From positions 56,661 to 120,660 of the forward strand of contig JAQFVV010007255.1 in the NCBI GenBank assembly GCA_028023455.1: 64,000 bases of DNA, read 5' to 3'. A model generated the notes under the pieces. It worked only from the letters and a program-made list of their open reading frames with translations. It did not search any database and was not told where the DNA came from. Made by a program: the position numbers and the translations under genes. Of this stretch, positions 32,783 through 44,345 are shown in pieces. The first letter of the stretch is position 1. Each line of letters starts with the position of its first letter. This DNA comes from Epiperipatus broadwayi. Lineage: Eukaryota > Onychophora > Udeonychophora > Euonychophora > Peripatidae.

Positions 32783-32785
32783 AAT

Positions 32786-34130
32786 TGTATATATGTATTG
32801 GGAAAATATTTATCATTTACACAAACATTCATTCTGCCTTATCAGGCACTGAGAAGAAAGACCATGGTGTTTCTTGATCTTAAACTCAGAGGTAAAAAGT
32901 TATGCTGATTAATAAATGATTTTATTTTTACAATTGGTGAAGAATAAAAAAGAGTGAATTTAAATCATATTTGCAACTCGAAATTAAAAAAATACAAAAT
33001 CACACATTTTAATTTATGCGGCAGCCTTAAATATAAATTATTGTTTTTGTTCTATTATTTATATATATATTAGCAGATATTCTTTGAGCAATATGTTCTT
33101 TGAAATAACACAATTAAGGTAAAATGAGGGTTTTTATATAAAATATTTGAATCTACTGTTCATTATTTCCAATATAGAAAACAAAGAATGACAGACGTTT
33201 AAGTAATAAGCAGAAAGAAAAGATACAGTTGCTGAGGAAACCTTAAAATGTCCAGCTCAAAGTATTTCAAAATATTTTTTTGATGAAAATTCCACCTTCA
33301 TCTGACATTTAAAATAATATCATTAGTAATAGTAAAATTAAAATATTGCGAAAAGGTGAAAATAAATAGAGATTGGGGGAAAAAAGATAGTTTTATTAAT
33401 CTGACAAATCAAATTTTTTGTATTAAGTTGCAAATATATATATGTGTATATTTTTCCGCAAAACATTTTATACAAATGTGTATACACGAATGACAGTCTT
33501 ATTAAAAGTTTGAGTAATTATTAAATTTTTTCAGAGTCTTTCCAATATCTGTCTTAAGGATAATAAACCCATTCTTAACACTGTCAAAGTCTTATTAAGT
33601 CTTGTAAATTTAACGCGTATGGCATTGTTAAACATTCAAGACATCTGACAGTTTTGATTTAGCTCCCCCTCTTCAATTAGCTGTGTTTTTAAGTTATTGT
33701 AGTCATTTATAACGCATTATCAAATTGTAATACTATACAATGTGTTATTTTACAAATAGAAATGAAAGGAACAAATTTTAAAATGCGAATGACATGCAAA
33801 CAGCACACACTTGCGTGCTTACACATGTGTCCATTTAAATCAACGTAAATGATGGCACGTTTTGAGAAAATATCGATTTTTACAGATAGGAAAAAATATT
33901 TATCATTTTAGTTATAAGCAAAAAAAAAATTACTTTTTTATCGCATCTATAAGTATTTGTAATTATCTTTGGATTATAGAATATTGTGAGTTAGCTTATT
34001 ACATATTAATTATAGGCTTAATGATCATATGCAAATTAATTTTTCCTTCGTAGTAATAAAGATGGATATTAATAAATAATATTTTTTTATCAAGAAATTT
34101 ATTTAACCCAAAATATACATAGCATTATGA
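32786..34130. other. AT-rich DNA, no gene seen
   Basis: No gene or repeat recognised; short AT dinucleotide runs near 33058 and 33435. Confidence 0.4.
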
Positions 34131-34620
34131 TTGACAGGATAACAGGTTAAGCTTGGTTAAAAGTTCTCTTGCGTGTATTATTATGTGGACAGTGGTTACT
34201 TTGTACAACTTTGTATTGTTAGTGGTTACAGTATTTCCATTGAACGACATTGTGTTCCTGCAACAGGTTGATGCTTAGAGTGACCATAGAGTATTTATAG
34301 GGATATTAGATATATTGCTGTTTGATGGTGGGTTTAATGTGAGTTTGTTTCGGCGTTTGCATTATTGTTGTATCTCAAACAGTCTCCATGTCTCAAAGAA
34401 TGCCGTAGAGGTAGAGAGGATTTCATCCCTTTTTTAATGTTGTTGATGATATTAATGAAGAGTTGGAGAGGATTTAAATGAGCTCCTTCAAAGGCTAGCT
34501 TGCAGCGGACAGACCAGACGGAAAAGGTGAAGAATGTGGACAGTCTTATGGATGGTTTTTCAAAAAGTCAAATTACATTTGAGCATCAAAGTTATATGAC
34601 CAGAATAATAGTGCAATTCA
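34131..34620. other. Less AT-rich, unassigned segment
   Basis: This ~480-base stretch has a visibly more balanced composition than its flanks and does not match any repeat elsewhere in the window. On the minus strand a frame of about 80 codons without a starting ATG can be read (segments FTFSVWSVRC and NIINNIKKGMKSS). It might be a host exon or an unrecognised element; there is no decisive motif. Confidence 0.3.
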
Positions 34621-34621
34621 T

Positions 34622-34738
34622 TATAGCGGCACCCTTTTGTCTTAATTGATAGAGCATCTGACTTGGGGGTTGGTAGGTCCCAGGATTCATTCTGGTACTT
34701 GTAGCATAAATCCATATTTCTTTTTTTTTTTATAAGAG
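34622..34738 (+). mobile_element. tRNA-like SINE relic, separate family
   Basis: TTAATTGATAGAGCATCTGA resembles an A-box region (consensus like AGTTGGTAGAGCATC). GGTCCCAGGATTCATTCTGG resembles a degenerate B box. A run of T follows. The sequence is unlike SINE subfamilies 1 and 2. Confidence 0.5.
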
Positions 34739-34839
34739 ATTTTTTTTTAAACTAAAAATCTATTCAAAATTTATTCACACTCAGGCCCACAATTCTCAAT
34801 AAGAATTAAATGAATCATTTTAGTTTATTTAGACTTATA

Positions 34840-35065
34840 ACAAGGCAAAACTCTCCATACAGTAGTGCCAGCCTGTGCCAACCAAAGTAATCAATAGATG
34901 CCAGAAGGCTTGTGCATAAAATCCCTATCTAATGCCTATTCATCCAATATCCCCATTGATTACTCTGGTTGGCACAGGGTGGCACTACTGTATGGAGAGT
35001 TTTGCCTTGTTTATAAACAATTATGTGCTAGTATAAGAGATGGTGATCATGTGATGCTTAATTTA
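34840..35065. repeat. Family A inverted dimer, ribozyme-less
   Basis: The left arm GCAAAACTCTCCATACAGTA... ends at CCAATATCCCC (34953), one base short of the predicted ribozyme cleavage position of family A. The right arm then begins at ATTGATTACTCTGG and ends GGAGAGTTTTGCC and GGTGATCATGTGATG. The whole catalytic core is missing. Confidence 0.75.
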
Positions 35066-35389
35066 GACTTACATAGAAAAACAGAAACCACAAAACAAAT
35101 AAAGTTAATGATTAAAATAAAAAAATTAGAATATTGTGAATTGTTTATCAAAAGTTCAATATAAAGCTACATTTTATTTATCAATCCAATGTTCATAGTT
35201 ATCTGATTTATGAAACAAAAAACTCTATTTGTGAAAAATCTGAAATAATATTCGTGGCAGGACATATATTAATCTCTATAAACATCTCTCATCAATAATA
35301 ATATTCAAAATGTTTATCTTATATTTAATAATATGTTGGACTATTTCTACCATCTATCATTAAATGTTGGGCTTGGATTGAAAACATTA

Positions 35390-35665
35390 AAGTGTTTTCA
35401 ATTTAAGACTCATAGTTTTGTAGTTAAGTGGAGATGAAAGGTGGTTGCTAGAGGGTTGCATTAGATCCTAAGATCTAGGTGCAGTGCTCTCAGATCTAAC
35501 GCTCATCACTGACAAAGGTCACAAGCCAGAAACTAGTCTGAGGATGTTGGATGAGTAAGCACTAGATGGGGATTTTATGCACAAGCCTCTGGCATCCATT
35601 GATTACTCTAGCTTGCTGGGTGTGGCAATATGTATAGTGAGTTTTGCCTGTTTTAAAACTTTTCA
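35390..35665 (+). repeat. Family A repeat, plus-strand copy
   Basis: Reads from ACTCATAGTTTTGTAGTTAA through TAGATCCTAAGATCTAGGTG, a ribozyme segment and GATTTTATGCACAAGCC to GTGAGTTTTGCCTG. The ribozyme core is CUGACAA (35506-35512 region), so the essential G8 is A, as in the 63.2 kb copy. Confidence 0.72.
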
Positions 35666-35964
35666 AATAAAAACAACTTGTTAGTAATAACACATAAATA
35701 GACAACACATGTTAGTTCAACATATTATCACATCTAACATATCACCATCACATACCTGCAGACAAATATTAAATGGAAACTAAAGTTTATGTTATAATTC
35801 TTGTCATAAAAAAGAACTAATTTTTCAGAACAACTTGATCTACTAAAGTATCCTGATATATTTACTAATCAGATAAATAGTTTTTATAAAATAGAATTAA
35901 AGTAGAATACATTGGGAAAGTTTTATGATGCATTACACCTATTTAATGTTTTTTTAAGACAGTA

Positions 35965-36195
35965 AAATTATAAAAAAACAGGCAAAAACTCTCCATATAG
36001 TAGTGCCACCTTGTGCTAACCAGAGGAATCAATGGATGCCAGAAGGCTTATGCATAAAATCCCTATCTAGTGCCTACTTATCCAATATCCCCAGACTTAG
36101 CACAAGGTGATACTACTATATGGAGAGTTTTTGCCAGTTTATTAACACTTATGTGCTAGCATGAGATGGAGATCATGTGATGTTTGGTGGCTTAA
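35965..36195. repeat. Family A inverted dimer, ribozyme-less
   Basis: The left arm from ACAGGCAAAAACTCTCCATA ends in ATCCCCAGAC (36099), within four bases of the predicted cleavage site. The right arm starts TTAGCACAAGGTG and ends GGAGAGTTTTTGCC, then GATCATGTGATGTTTGGTGG. Confidence 0.72.
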
Positions 36196-36239
36196 CAATA
36201 AAATTATCGATAATTTTTTTCACATTACACAAGAGATTA

Positions 36240-36670
36240 TCCATTTAATAAATAATATTTCTGTAGTGTAATTTTCAGTATACCACTATCACCCAATGTG
36301 ATATACTGAAAATTATATTACCGAAATATTATTCATTAAATGACTAATAAAAACTATTAATATACATTCAACAAGTAGTTTGTGTCAAAGTTGTGAGGGT
36401 AAAAAGTTTGACATGTCTCAAGTAAAAGTAGTAATTGTCTATCTATATATAATAAACAATAATAAGGATGTATGTAAGAGAATGGGATCTGGAACAACGG
36501 ATAAGTGCTAGCTAAGCACAAAATATGAATATTGGGGATTATATGTTTTTTTTTACATATCTTTGGGTTAGAAGTTTATGATTTCATCCCTCCATAATGT
36601 AGTAAAAGTGGATAGAAATCAGTACCTTGCATGAAATTACACTACAGAAATATTATTCATTAAGTAAAAG
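36240..36670. repeat. Small foldback repeat and a third arm
   Basis: 36244-36282 and 36302-36341 are near-perfect reverse complements (GTGTAATTTTCAGTATA with TATACTGAAAATTATAT). A third copy of the arm lies at about 36638-36665 (ATTACACTACAGAAATATTA). Confidence 0.7.
36425..36555 (+). repeat. Decayed family B fragment
   Basis: GATCTGGAACAACGGATAAG, TGCTAGCTAAGCACAAAATA and TGAATATTGGGGATTA align with the family B ribozyme segment, but the core is mutated in both strands (CGGAUAA and AAAA), so it is dead. Confidence 0.55.
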
Positions 36671-36929
36671 TATCAAAATATTTGTTATTTTAAACTGAAA
36701 TAATATGTAAAAAAAATCAAAAAAAAAAAAACCCCACTGTGAAATATTAGTAAAAACACTACAAAAAATTTATAAATTATAAAGCAAAATGAAAACAAAT
36801 TTTTCACAATTAAAAATTATATGTGACACTATTAATAAAAATTTGTTTAAAACTTTAAACACATTTTTTATATATCTAACATACATAATTGAAAAGATTT
36901 CTGATGATTTCAAAATAATTTCTATAAAT

Positions 36930-37235
36930 GTAAAACTCTCCACACAGTAGCATTACTCAATGCAAGCCAGACTAATCAATAGATGCAAGAATGTTTATGC
37001 ATAAAATCCCTATCTAATGCCTACTCATCCAATATCTCCAGACTGTTCCTAGCTTGTGGCCTTCATCAGTGAGGGACCTTGAATCTGAGAGTAGAGTACC
37101 TAGATCTTCCTGCATCCGTTGATCACTCTGGCTTGCACTGAGTGTCATTATTGTAGGGAGAGTTTTGTCTTCATAAAAAACAAATTATGTAAGCATAAAG
37201 AATGGTGATCATGTGATGTTTGATGGGTCTATAAA
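36930..37235. repeat. Family A inverted dimer
   Basis: The left arm AAAACTCTCCACACAGTAGC... carries a ribozyme segment whose minus-strand core CUGAUGA is intact, but GAAA reads GGAA. The right arm TGCATCCGTTGATCACTCTG ends GGAGAGTTTTGTC and GGTGATCATGTGATG. Confidence 0.7.
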
Positions 37236-37715
37236 TGTATATAGTGACAACTGCATATCATGCTAAAAAATAAAACAGAAATAAACAAAAAGTGAGATTT
37301 TAATTTTAATAAAAATAAAATATGTATTACACAAAACAGTGAAAATGCATAACTTAGATATTGAAGAATTTCACTTGTAAAATAGACTCAACAAATCCCA
37401 AGTATTTTAATCGTAATTTCAAAATGTAGTTATCTTGAAATTAAACTGTGAAATTTTTTAATGTTTTGAACAAAGAAAAAAAACCTGAATGTCGGACTTA
37501 TATAAATAAAAATAAAAACTGAACAAAATATAGTTATTAATAATAAATATCACAGATATGTTGATTATATTGCCAGCATTTTTAAAAAAAAGAAAATTGA
37601 TAGTTTATCTAAAAAATAAAATCTAAGTAAAATTTTATTAGGCATATTTAAATTACTGGGACAAAATTGTCAACTGTGGCTTGTTGTTCTTTTTTTTTTA
37701 ACTTTAATTTAATAT
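37236..37715. other. AT-rich DNA, no gene seen
   Basis: No recognisable feature. Confidence 0.35.
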
Positions 37716-37717
37716 TG

Positions 37718-37855
37718 GTGATTATTTATCTTTTCAACATGACTGTGATCAGGTGGGTCAGCAATATGAGATGGCAGGGAGAGTTGAGAATCGTGTGAAA
37801 GCCTGAGTTCGAATCCTGCATACATTACATATATATATATATGCAGTTTTAAACC
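37718..37855 (+). repeat. Family B tRNA-like 3' end
   Basis: GATTATTTATCTTTTCAACA (the ribozyme's distal stem I strand) is followed by GGTCAGCAATATGAGATGGC and GCCTGAGTTCGAATCCTGCA. GAGTTCGAATCC is an excellent match to a pol III B box (GGTTCGAANCC). It is followed by a (TA)n tract. The ribozyme's catalytic strands are absent (5'-truncated copy). Confidence 0.7.
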
Positions 37856-38735
37856 TGTATGTTGTATTAATTTAATAGATTAAACAACTTATATTTTCAA
37901 GTTCACATTTAATAATGTAGTTTAATTCAGTAATATTTTAATACATTTTAAAACAGGATATGCAAAGATACTAGTAAAAATTAACAAAAAACAATATAGC
38001 TAACAAGGCTAATCCAATAATTGAAAATACAATCTTTGATGCTCCTTCGAATTTTAATAAAAATTTCTTTCAAAAAAGTAGTAAACTGTGCATAAGTAAT
38101 TGGCAAAACTATGGAAAAAAAACTTATCTATTACTCCAGATTTAATCTAATATGTAGAGAATGCCACCAAATTGTTACTTAAAAAGTAATAATTTAATTA
38201 TGGCTTAGATTGATTAATTATCAAATGCATGAAACTATTAATTCTGAAATTTCAAAGTGTCACATTTAGCAACTAATCTCCAAAAATAAACATGTTTAAA
38301 TTGAAAAATAAGAAGATAAACTGAGTAATGGAATGCTAGAAATTCAGAGTAAAGCTAGTAAAATCCAGTAGCAAGATGAATATAAAAATCACACATCAGT
38401 GTGCTAAAAATAATGATATTAAATATTCAAATATGAAAATGATCATCATATCTGGATATTTGTTCACTATTTTATCAAGTCACTTGAAGAATAATTTTCT
38501 ATAACATCTCATAACTTCTATAAACATCTTGAAAATGACTTCAGTTTAAAGCCTGAAAAAAAAAGATTTTAGATATGTTTAATAAAAAATAATAACAAGG
38601 AATAATCTTTGTCCAAGCCATTTTCGAGAAATTAGGAAATAAAAGTAAAATTTGAAAAATGCTGTCTAGTTAAAAATGACGATAATTTAATGAGACTATA
38701 GAAAATTAAATGATTATAAATGTTAATAAATTTAA
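37856..38735. other. AT-rich DNA, no gene seen
   Basis: No recognisable feature. Confidence 0.4.
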
Positions 38736-38737
38736 AA

Positions 38738-39535
38738 CAACAATTAAATAACATATTATTACCATTTCCTATGCTTACACAAGCTGTTATCATAGAGATA
38801 AAACGGTTCATGCCACTCAGTGCAAGCCAGAATAATCAATGGATGTGAGATTTGGCATAAAATCCTTATCTAGTGCCTACTCATCCAATATTCCCAGACT
38901 AGTTTCTAGCTTGTGGCTTTCATCATGAGGAGCTTTGGATCTGAGAGCACTGCATCTAGATCTTAAGATCTAATGCAACCCTCCAGCAGCTGCCTTTTAC
39001 CTTTTTAGTTAACTATAAAGCTTTTAGTCCAAAATCAAGACAATAAAGTTTCCAATTCAAGCTCATTTACTTATATAGTCATATATATCATTCTGCTGTC
39101 TTTGGTTCTTTAATTGCTCTGGCTTCCACTGAGTGGTGTTACAATATGGAGAATTTTTTTCTCTGTATTAATAGCTTGGGTAAGCATAGGGAATGATGTT
39201 TAGTGGTTTAATACTAATTCTGCCCAATAGAATTATGGTGATCATGGTTATTAAAAAACCAAAGTAACAACAGGTAATATTTCTGAACTAAATTTAGATC
39301 TATATGACTATACTAACAAATGAGATTGTATTGAAAAGATTATTGTGTTTTCATTTTGGACTAAGATACTCATCCAAAATCTCTAGACATGTTTCTCACT
39401 TGTGGCTTTCATAAGTGAGGAGCCTTGGATGAAAGCCATAAGGTAAAAACTATCCTGTGGATTTGGGGGGGAATATTTTTGCATCCATTGATTACTATGG
39501 CTTGCACTAGTAGGCTCTACTGTATGGAAAGTTTA
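38738..39535. repeat. Family A compound repeat
   Basis: A minus-strand unit (38745-39120) carries the outer ends, a ribozyme segment with a damaged core (plus strand CATCATGAGG, so the CU of CUGAUGA is lost) and the distal blocks. It is followed by a plus-strand unit fragment (39118-39355), then an inverted scrap with ACTTGTGGCTTTCATAAGTG and GGATGAAAGCCATAAGG (39395-39450) and a terminal TGTATGGAAAGTTTATC. Confidence 0.65.
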
Positions 39536-39599
39536 TCATATGGTTGTGCAGGTATAAATGTGATAAAAGAGATGAAAAAATGATTTTTAATTGTAGATA

Positions 39600-40350
39600 A
39601 TTTAAAGAAAAAGTCAAAGGAGATGGAGAAAAGTGTAGATAAGCATAATAGAATGAAGTATATATTTTGTGAAGTGACAAAATATATGGATGACAAAATA
39701 AGTAGTGCAATGGGAATAGTTAGGTAATGAGTAAGTAAGATAAAGAAAGAGGTAAAGAATATAGAAGTAAAATTAAAAGTATTAGACATGAACTGTGAGA
39801 TATCAAGAAATTAATGAGTAAAAATGATAAGTAGATAATAAAGTTCAGAAGGTGGAAGAGAATGTTAGAGCTGAAGTAGGGAAAGTAAACTATGAGACAG
39901 TATTGATACTGAACTCACTAATTAGAGAATGTGGTGTAATTACAAGAGACAAATATAAACAGGTATGTAAGAGTATGTTAGCCTTGAAATAGAATTAGGG
40001 TGCTACAGATATGGTAAAGAAATGGGAATAGAGATGTTTATGTTATGGTAGGGACAAATAATTTGTCAGTACCATTGGAGAGAGTAATGGATGAGTATAA
40101 AAAATGTATTAGTAGTTTGAATAAAGTTAAAAGAAAAATAGGAATAGTTAGATTACTACAAGATTTGACAATAGCTATATGTTAGATAGGCTATGTTCTA
40201 TAAATGAGAAATTAAAAAAAATAATGTGACAGAAATAATGTGGATGTGTGAAATTTTTTTATTAATAAGATGGAGTTATACAGTAAAGATGGATTGCATT
40301 TAGCAAAACAAGGAAGTAAAGCATTAGGGGATTCATGAAAAATATTATAG
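39600..40350 (+). pseudogene. ORF1 relic with SGNH-hydrolase-like motifs
   Basis: The upstream part gives broken lysine/glutamate-rich coiled-coil-like frames. About 40030-40140 reads DVYVMVGTNNLSVP and then a helical MDEYKKCISS; GTNN matches the GTND block of SGNH hydrolases. About 40285-40345 reads YSKDGLHLAKQGSKALGD, matching the catalytic Asp-x-x-His block (DG-x-HL). An intervening RLCSINEKLK segment also fits. ORF1 esterases of CR1-group LINEs carry this domain and are thought to act on lipids or RNP packaging. The frame is interrupted many times. Confidence 0.6.
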
Positions 40351-40544
40351 TTTGAGAAATTTATAAAAGGGGTTAGGTTTTAAAGTTAATAATAGATGAG
40401 ATGTAAGGAATAAACAAAGGGTAGCCGATTCAGATATAAATGTAAATGTTGAGAGGGAATGGGTCTGTAAAACTAATATCAACAAACTAATTATAAATGT
40501 AATAGAAATGAAAGAGTCAAAAGAATTTATAAAAGAATAGTAAG

Positions 40545-43500
40545 AGAAGAAAAAACTATTAAAATGGATATTTTAATATGCAAAGTGGTAAAAGACCAGA
40601 AAAGTTGTTGGAATTAAACAAAGCAATTAAAAGCAAGGGCTTGAGGTATTAGCTGTAGTGGAAAACATCTAAGAAAAGAAAAAAAGCCTATGCTATAAAA
40701 TTTAGTTTGGCAGAATATAAATTGAAAAGAATTAAGAAAACAGGTGGTGATATAGGAGTTATGCCAAAAACTATTTAAATATTGTAAAGTGTCAAGAACA
40801 TTTATGGTTTGAGATATGATCAGAAAAACCAGAATGGGTGGTGGCTGTAGGTTATATGGTCACTGGAGAAATAATCAAACTATAATGGAAAGGAATAGTA
40901 GTATATATGAATGCCTAGTTAATGAGAACAGAGTTTTCAAAAAAGGATAAGAAAATAAGGTTATACAGGATATAAATGGTCATATCAAAGAAATTGATGA
41001 TGTGGGTAACAAGAATGGACAACTTTTGAAATTTTTTTGATGGAGAGTAAATTTGAATATTGGAAATTTATCAAATGTTTATGAGGGGCAATACACCTTG
41101 AAATAATATATTTTACATAAGATTAAGGAATGAATAAAGTACAGAAAATTGAAGTGTTTGATCATGAAGAGAGAGTATATAATAGTGATCACAATTTCTT
41201 TATAATAGAAATGGTTAGTAATGTGATGGAAAATAATAATAAAATGAAAAAGGATAGTGAAAGATGTGAGTGGAGAGTGAATGATAAGAATAAGTTAAAT
41301 GAATATAAAATAAAAGTAGAAAAAATCATAAAAGAGTTTGTTGGGCATGAATATAAGAAATGGTCTGGTGGAGTAGAAAAGGTGACAAATAGGGTTTCAG
41401 AAAAATAAAAATAATTAGAAAAGCGAGAATTAATAAAAGTGTAAAAGAGAGAAAAAAACATGCAGAAAATATAATGTGTTATTAAAAACAAGGACAATAA
41501 AAAATATTAACATTAAATGGGAAAACTATTTAAAAAAAAGAAGTTGGTTAAATTAGATAATTAATTATAGAGAAAGAATGAAATTAAATAGTAAATTATT
41601 GGAGAATATTAATAAAAGTAGAAAAAATGGGAGTAAAAAAATTTGCAAATATATTAAAAGAAGGAATGTAAGAAAGAAATAGTAGTACTAAATGATAAAA
41701 AAAAATTGTATAGCTCTAGAGAAGAATTAGAAACAATCTTAAATAAGTGTGCAATGGATATAGAAAAGATGTTAGATGTAAATGACAGAATAATAACAAA
41801 CATAAAAGCATACAGTAATAGAAATATTAGTTTTGCAGAAATGAATGAAGCAGAGAATAAGTTGAAAAGTGGAAAGGCAAAAAATCTAGATGGTTGGGCA
41901 GCAGAGATGGTGATGAAATTTGGGAAATAGGACAAAATTAAATCTATTATCATGTTTTAATAAGATATCATCAAAGAAAGAATTTCCAGATAGCTGAAAT
42001 AATACAATATCGAAGCTATTATTTACAGGAAAGTCTAAGGATCATAGAAAGACAAACAATTATAGACTTGTAGTGGTAATGGTGTTATATAAAATTTTTG
42101 CATATATGATTGCTAGAAGGGTGGCAAAATGGTTGAAAGAAAGTAATATAGTGGGAGAAATCAAAAGAGGTTTGGGAATGGATAGACATATAGGAGATAG
42201 TTTATTTGTAGTTACACAACTTATAGATATGAGTAGGAATACTGGTAGGCAGCTATATATGTTGTTTATAGATATAAAGAAGGCATATGATAGAGTAAAA
42301 AGAATTAAATTAAGGGTAAGTTTAGTAAATTTGGAAATGAATGGAGCTTTAGTGGGTCTTATTAAGAGATTATATGAAAATAATTACTATATATATTAAT
42401 TAAGAAATATAGCATAAGTTAGTTAAACATAGGGTGGGACTAAGGCAGGGATGCTCTATGTCACTTATTTTGCTTTTGTAATATTTGAGAGAAATGGAAA
42501 GCGTAATAGAAAGACTAGGAACAGGGGTTGAGACACCAGTAATAGATGGCAAGGGAATGTATATATTATCAGGTTTTTTAATTTTCTGATGATATATTCT
42601 TGTGCGAAGGAAATATTAAAGATATGGAAGTTATGCTAAAGACTTGTGCAAGTGTGGATAAAGAGATGGGAATTGAATTTAATGAAAAAAAAACTAAAAG
42701 TTATGATGATAAATGCTGCAGAAAGAGAAGAGAAAGAATTTTTATTGGGGGATATAAAATTTAATGTGGTAAATAGGTATAACTATTTGGGAATCATCTT
42801 AAGTAATCAGGGGACTTTCTTGCATGAATGGGAGAAAAAAATTGATAAATAAAGCAAGGAAAAAAACAGGATTGATAAAGAAATTAACAGAGCTTTCATA
42901 TAAAAATATGATATAGAAAGAATTGTATGGAAGGGAGTAGCATGCCTTAGTAAAAGGGTGTTAGATTACTTAGAAAAAATACAAAGATAAGTAGGAAGAC
43001 ATGCATTGGATGGCAAAGGAGGCAATTCAAAGAGAAATGGCATGGCCTAGTTTTTATGTGAGAGATGCAAAAATCAAAATAAAAATATTTGATAGATTTC
43101 AATATATGGATAACTGACTTGCAAATAAAGAACAGGACACAAGATGGGTGAAAATGATAGTATGTTATGCAGAAGATTTGAAAAATGACTTTATGTCAGT
43201 ATACTTGTACAAAAGGTGGGATGATTGTGTTAGGAGGATTGTTGAGCATTATAGTGTCAAAAAGTGGGATAGAAGAATAGATGCATTAATAAAAAATGGG
43301 GAGCTGGAGAGATGAAGAACTAGTATGGAGAGTAAAAAGAATTTAAATATACATAGAAGTAAACAGAATGTTGGATGTGAGTTAATTCAGGATAATAGCA
43401 AGGAAAGTAGTTTACTGTTTAAAGCTTGAAGAGGATCATTAGTCTCAAAGGAATATACACATAAATTGATAAATGTGGGCAATTTAGTCTGCTAGTTATG

Positions 43501-43640
43501 TAAGGAAGGCATAGAAAATATTAGGCATCTGCCAATTGCATGTAAATGCTTACAAATAGAAATAGTACAAATAATGAAGTTGTGGGAGTATAAATATACA
43601 CAAAGTGATTATACAGAAAGTGGGTTGTTGATTTTATGCT
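40545..43640 (+). pseudogene. ORF2 relic: APE endonuclease and reverse transcriptase
   Basis: Frames can be followed piecewise. The endonuclease start (FNMQSGKRPEKLLELNKAIK near 40572) is followed by a VVEN segment and the SDHNFF block (about 41179). The reverse transcriptase includes LKSGKAKNLDG (41860), YKIFAYMIARR (42090), FIDIKKAYDRV (42265), a LRQGCSMS-like block (42440), a FSDDIFLCEG-like block where FADD is expected (42585), GIEFNEKKTKVM-like (42668) and YNYLGIILS (42778). A C-LCKEG-x-EN-x-x-HL-x-x-C zinc-finger-like tail lies near 43495-43545. Stops and shifts separate these blocks, so no active enzyme is made. Confidence 0.68.
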
Positions 43641-43984
43641 GGGCTCAGAAAAAGATAAGGGATGTATAAATATAATGGCCATAGAGTGGACAAAAATGAT
43701 GTGAAAATGTGATGGAGCAGGATAGAGATGAATGTAGTAAAAACTATAGTGAGTAATGTAAATAAAAAGATGACAAAGAGATTTCTTTGGATATAGTGGC
43801 TGTGAGATTCCCAATTTTGATAAAGGAGTAGCCACATCATATCACATCACAGATTTAAAAGCCAAAAATAATAATTTAAGTAGGAAATTTAATATTTACA
43901 ATCTCAAAATTCTTTTTTTTTTACAAATAATGTTTGACAAAAACAACACTGTATGTTAAAAGTTATTTTAAAATAATAGTAATT

Positions 43985-44095
43985 TGTCAAGCGTTGGTGG
44001 TCGAGTGGTCAGCACAGCCGCCTTACAAGCAGTTGTCCCGGGTTTGCAGGTTCACTTCCCGGCCTATGCTTTGACACATGAGAAAAAAAAATAAT
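43985..44095 (+). mobile_element. tRNA-derived SINE, subfamily 1
   Basis: GCGTTGGTGGTCGAGTGGTC, AGCACAGCCGCCTTACAAGC, AGTTGTCCCGGG, then GGTTCACTTCCCGGCCTATG and CTTTGACACATGAG plus an A-run. A 12-base insertion separates the anticodon arm from the B box. Confidence 0.75.
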
Positions 44096-44247
44096 AATAG
44101 TAATTTGTAGATGGTCATGATAAGATACTCAAAAGTATATAATTAACATATTTGTTTTATATTTCAAGATTAGAGTAAGTCATTTTCAAAATTTTGACAT
44201 CTTTATTAGAATTTATGGAACAAATCGGTATAGATAATAGAAATATA

Positions 44248-44345
44248 CTTTTTTTTTATATGTCAAATCGTTGACCGGAAAGCGAACCCAGGCCAGCTGC
44301 TTGGAAGGCAACTATGGTAACTGCTAGACCACTAATGCTTGACTA
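44248..44345 (-). mobile_element. tRNA-Gly(TCC)-like SINE
   Basis: The minus strand reads AGCATTAGTGGTCTAGCAGT, TACCATAGTTGCCTTCCAAG, CAGCTGGCCTGGGTTCGCTT, TCCGGTCAACGATTTGACATAT, then an A-run. It is the closest relative of the copy at 7.1 kb. Confidence 0.72.

Larger units (their letters stand above)
29812..32785 (-). mobile_element. RTE-clade LINE, apparently full-length
   Basis: The element runs on the minus strand from a GC-richer leader near 32760 to a 3' tail of ATG-type triplets at 29812-29837, preceded by the short 3' UTR whose complement contains AATCCACTGCAGGATGAAGG. A triplet-repeat 3' end and a single APE-RT ORF are RTE hallmarks. Two further copies (4929-5184, 52572-53155) show that the family transposed. 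I did not find a clear target duplication here. Confidence 0.88.
39540..43862 (+). mobile_element. CR1/L2-like LINE, nearly full-length but decayed
   Basis: A ~4.3-kb element with ORF1 (SGNH-esterase-like) and ORF2 (endonuclease plus reverse transcriptase) in order, many stops and frameshifts, and a C-poor, purine-rich sense strand. The 3' end is ATCATATCACATCACAG near 43852 with no poly(A). Short 3' repeats in place of poly(A), and an esterase domain in ORF1, are features of CR1-group LINEs. Exact 5' boundary and target duplication were not found. Confidence 0.7.
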
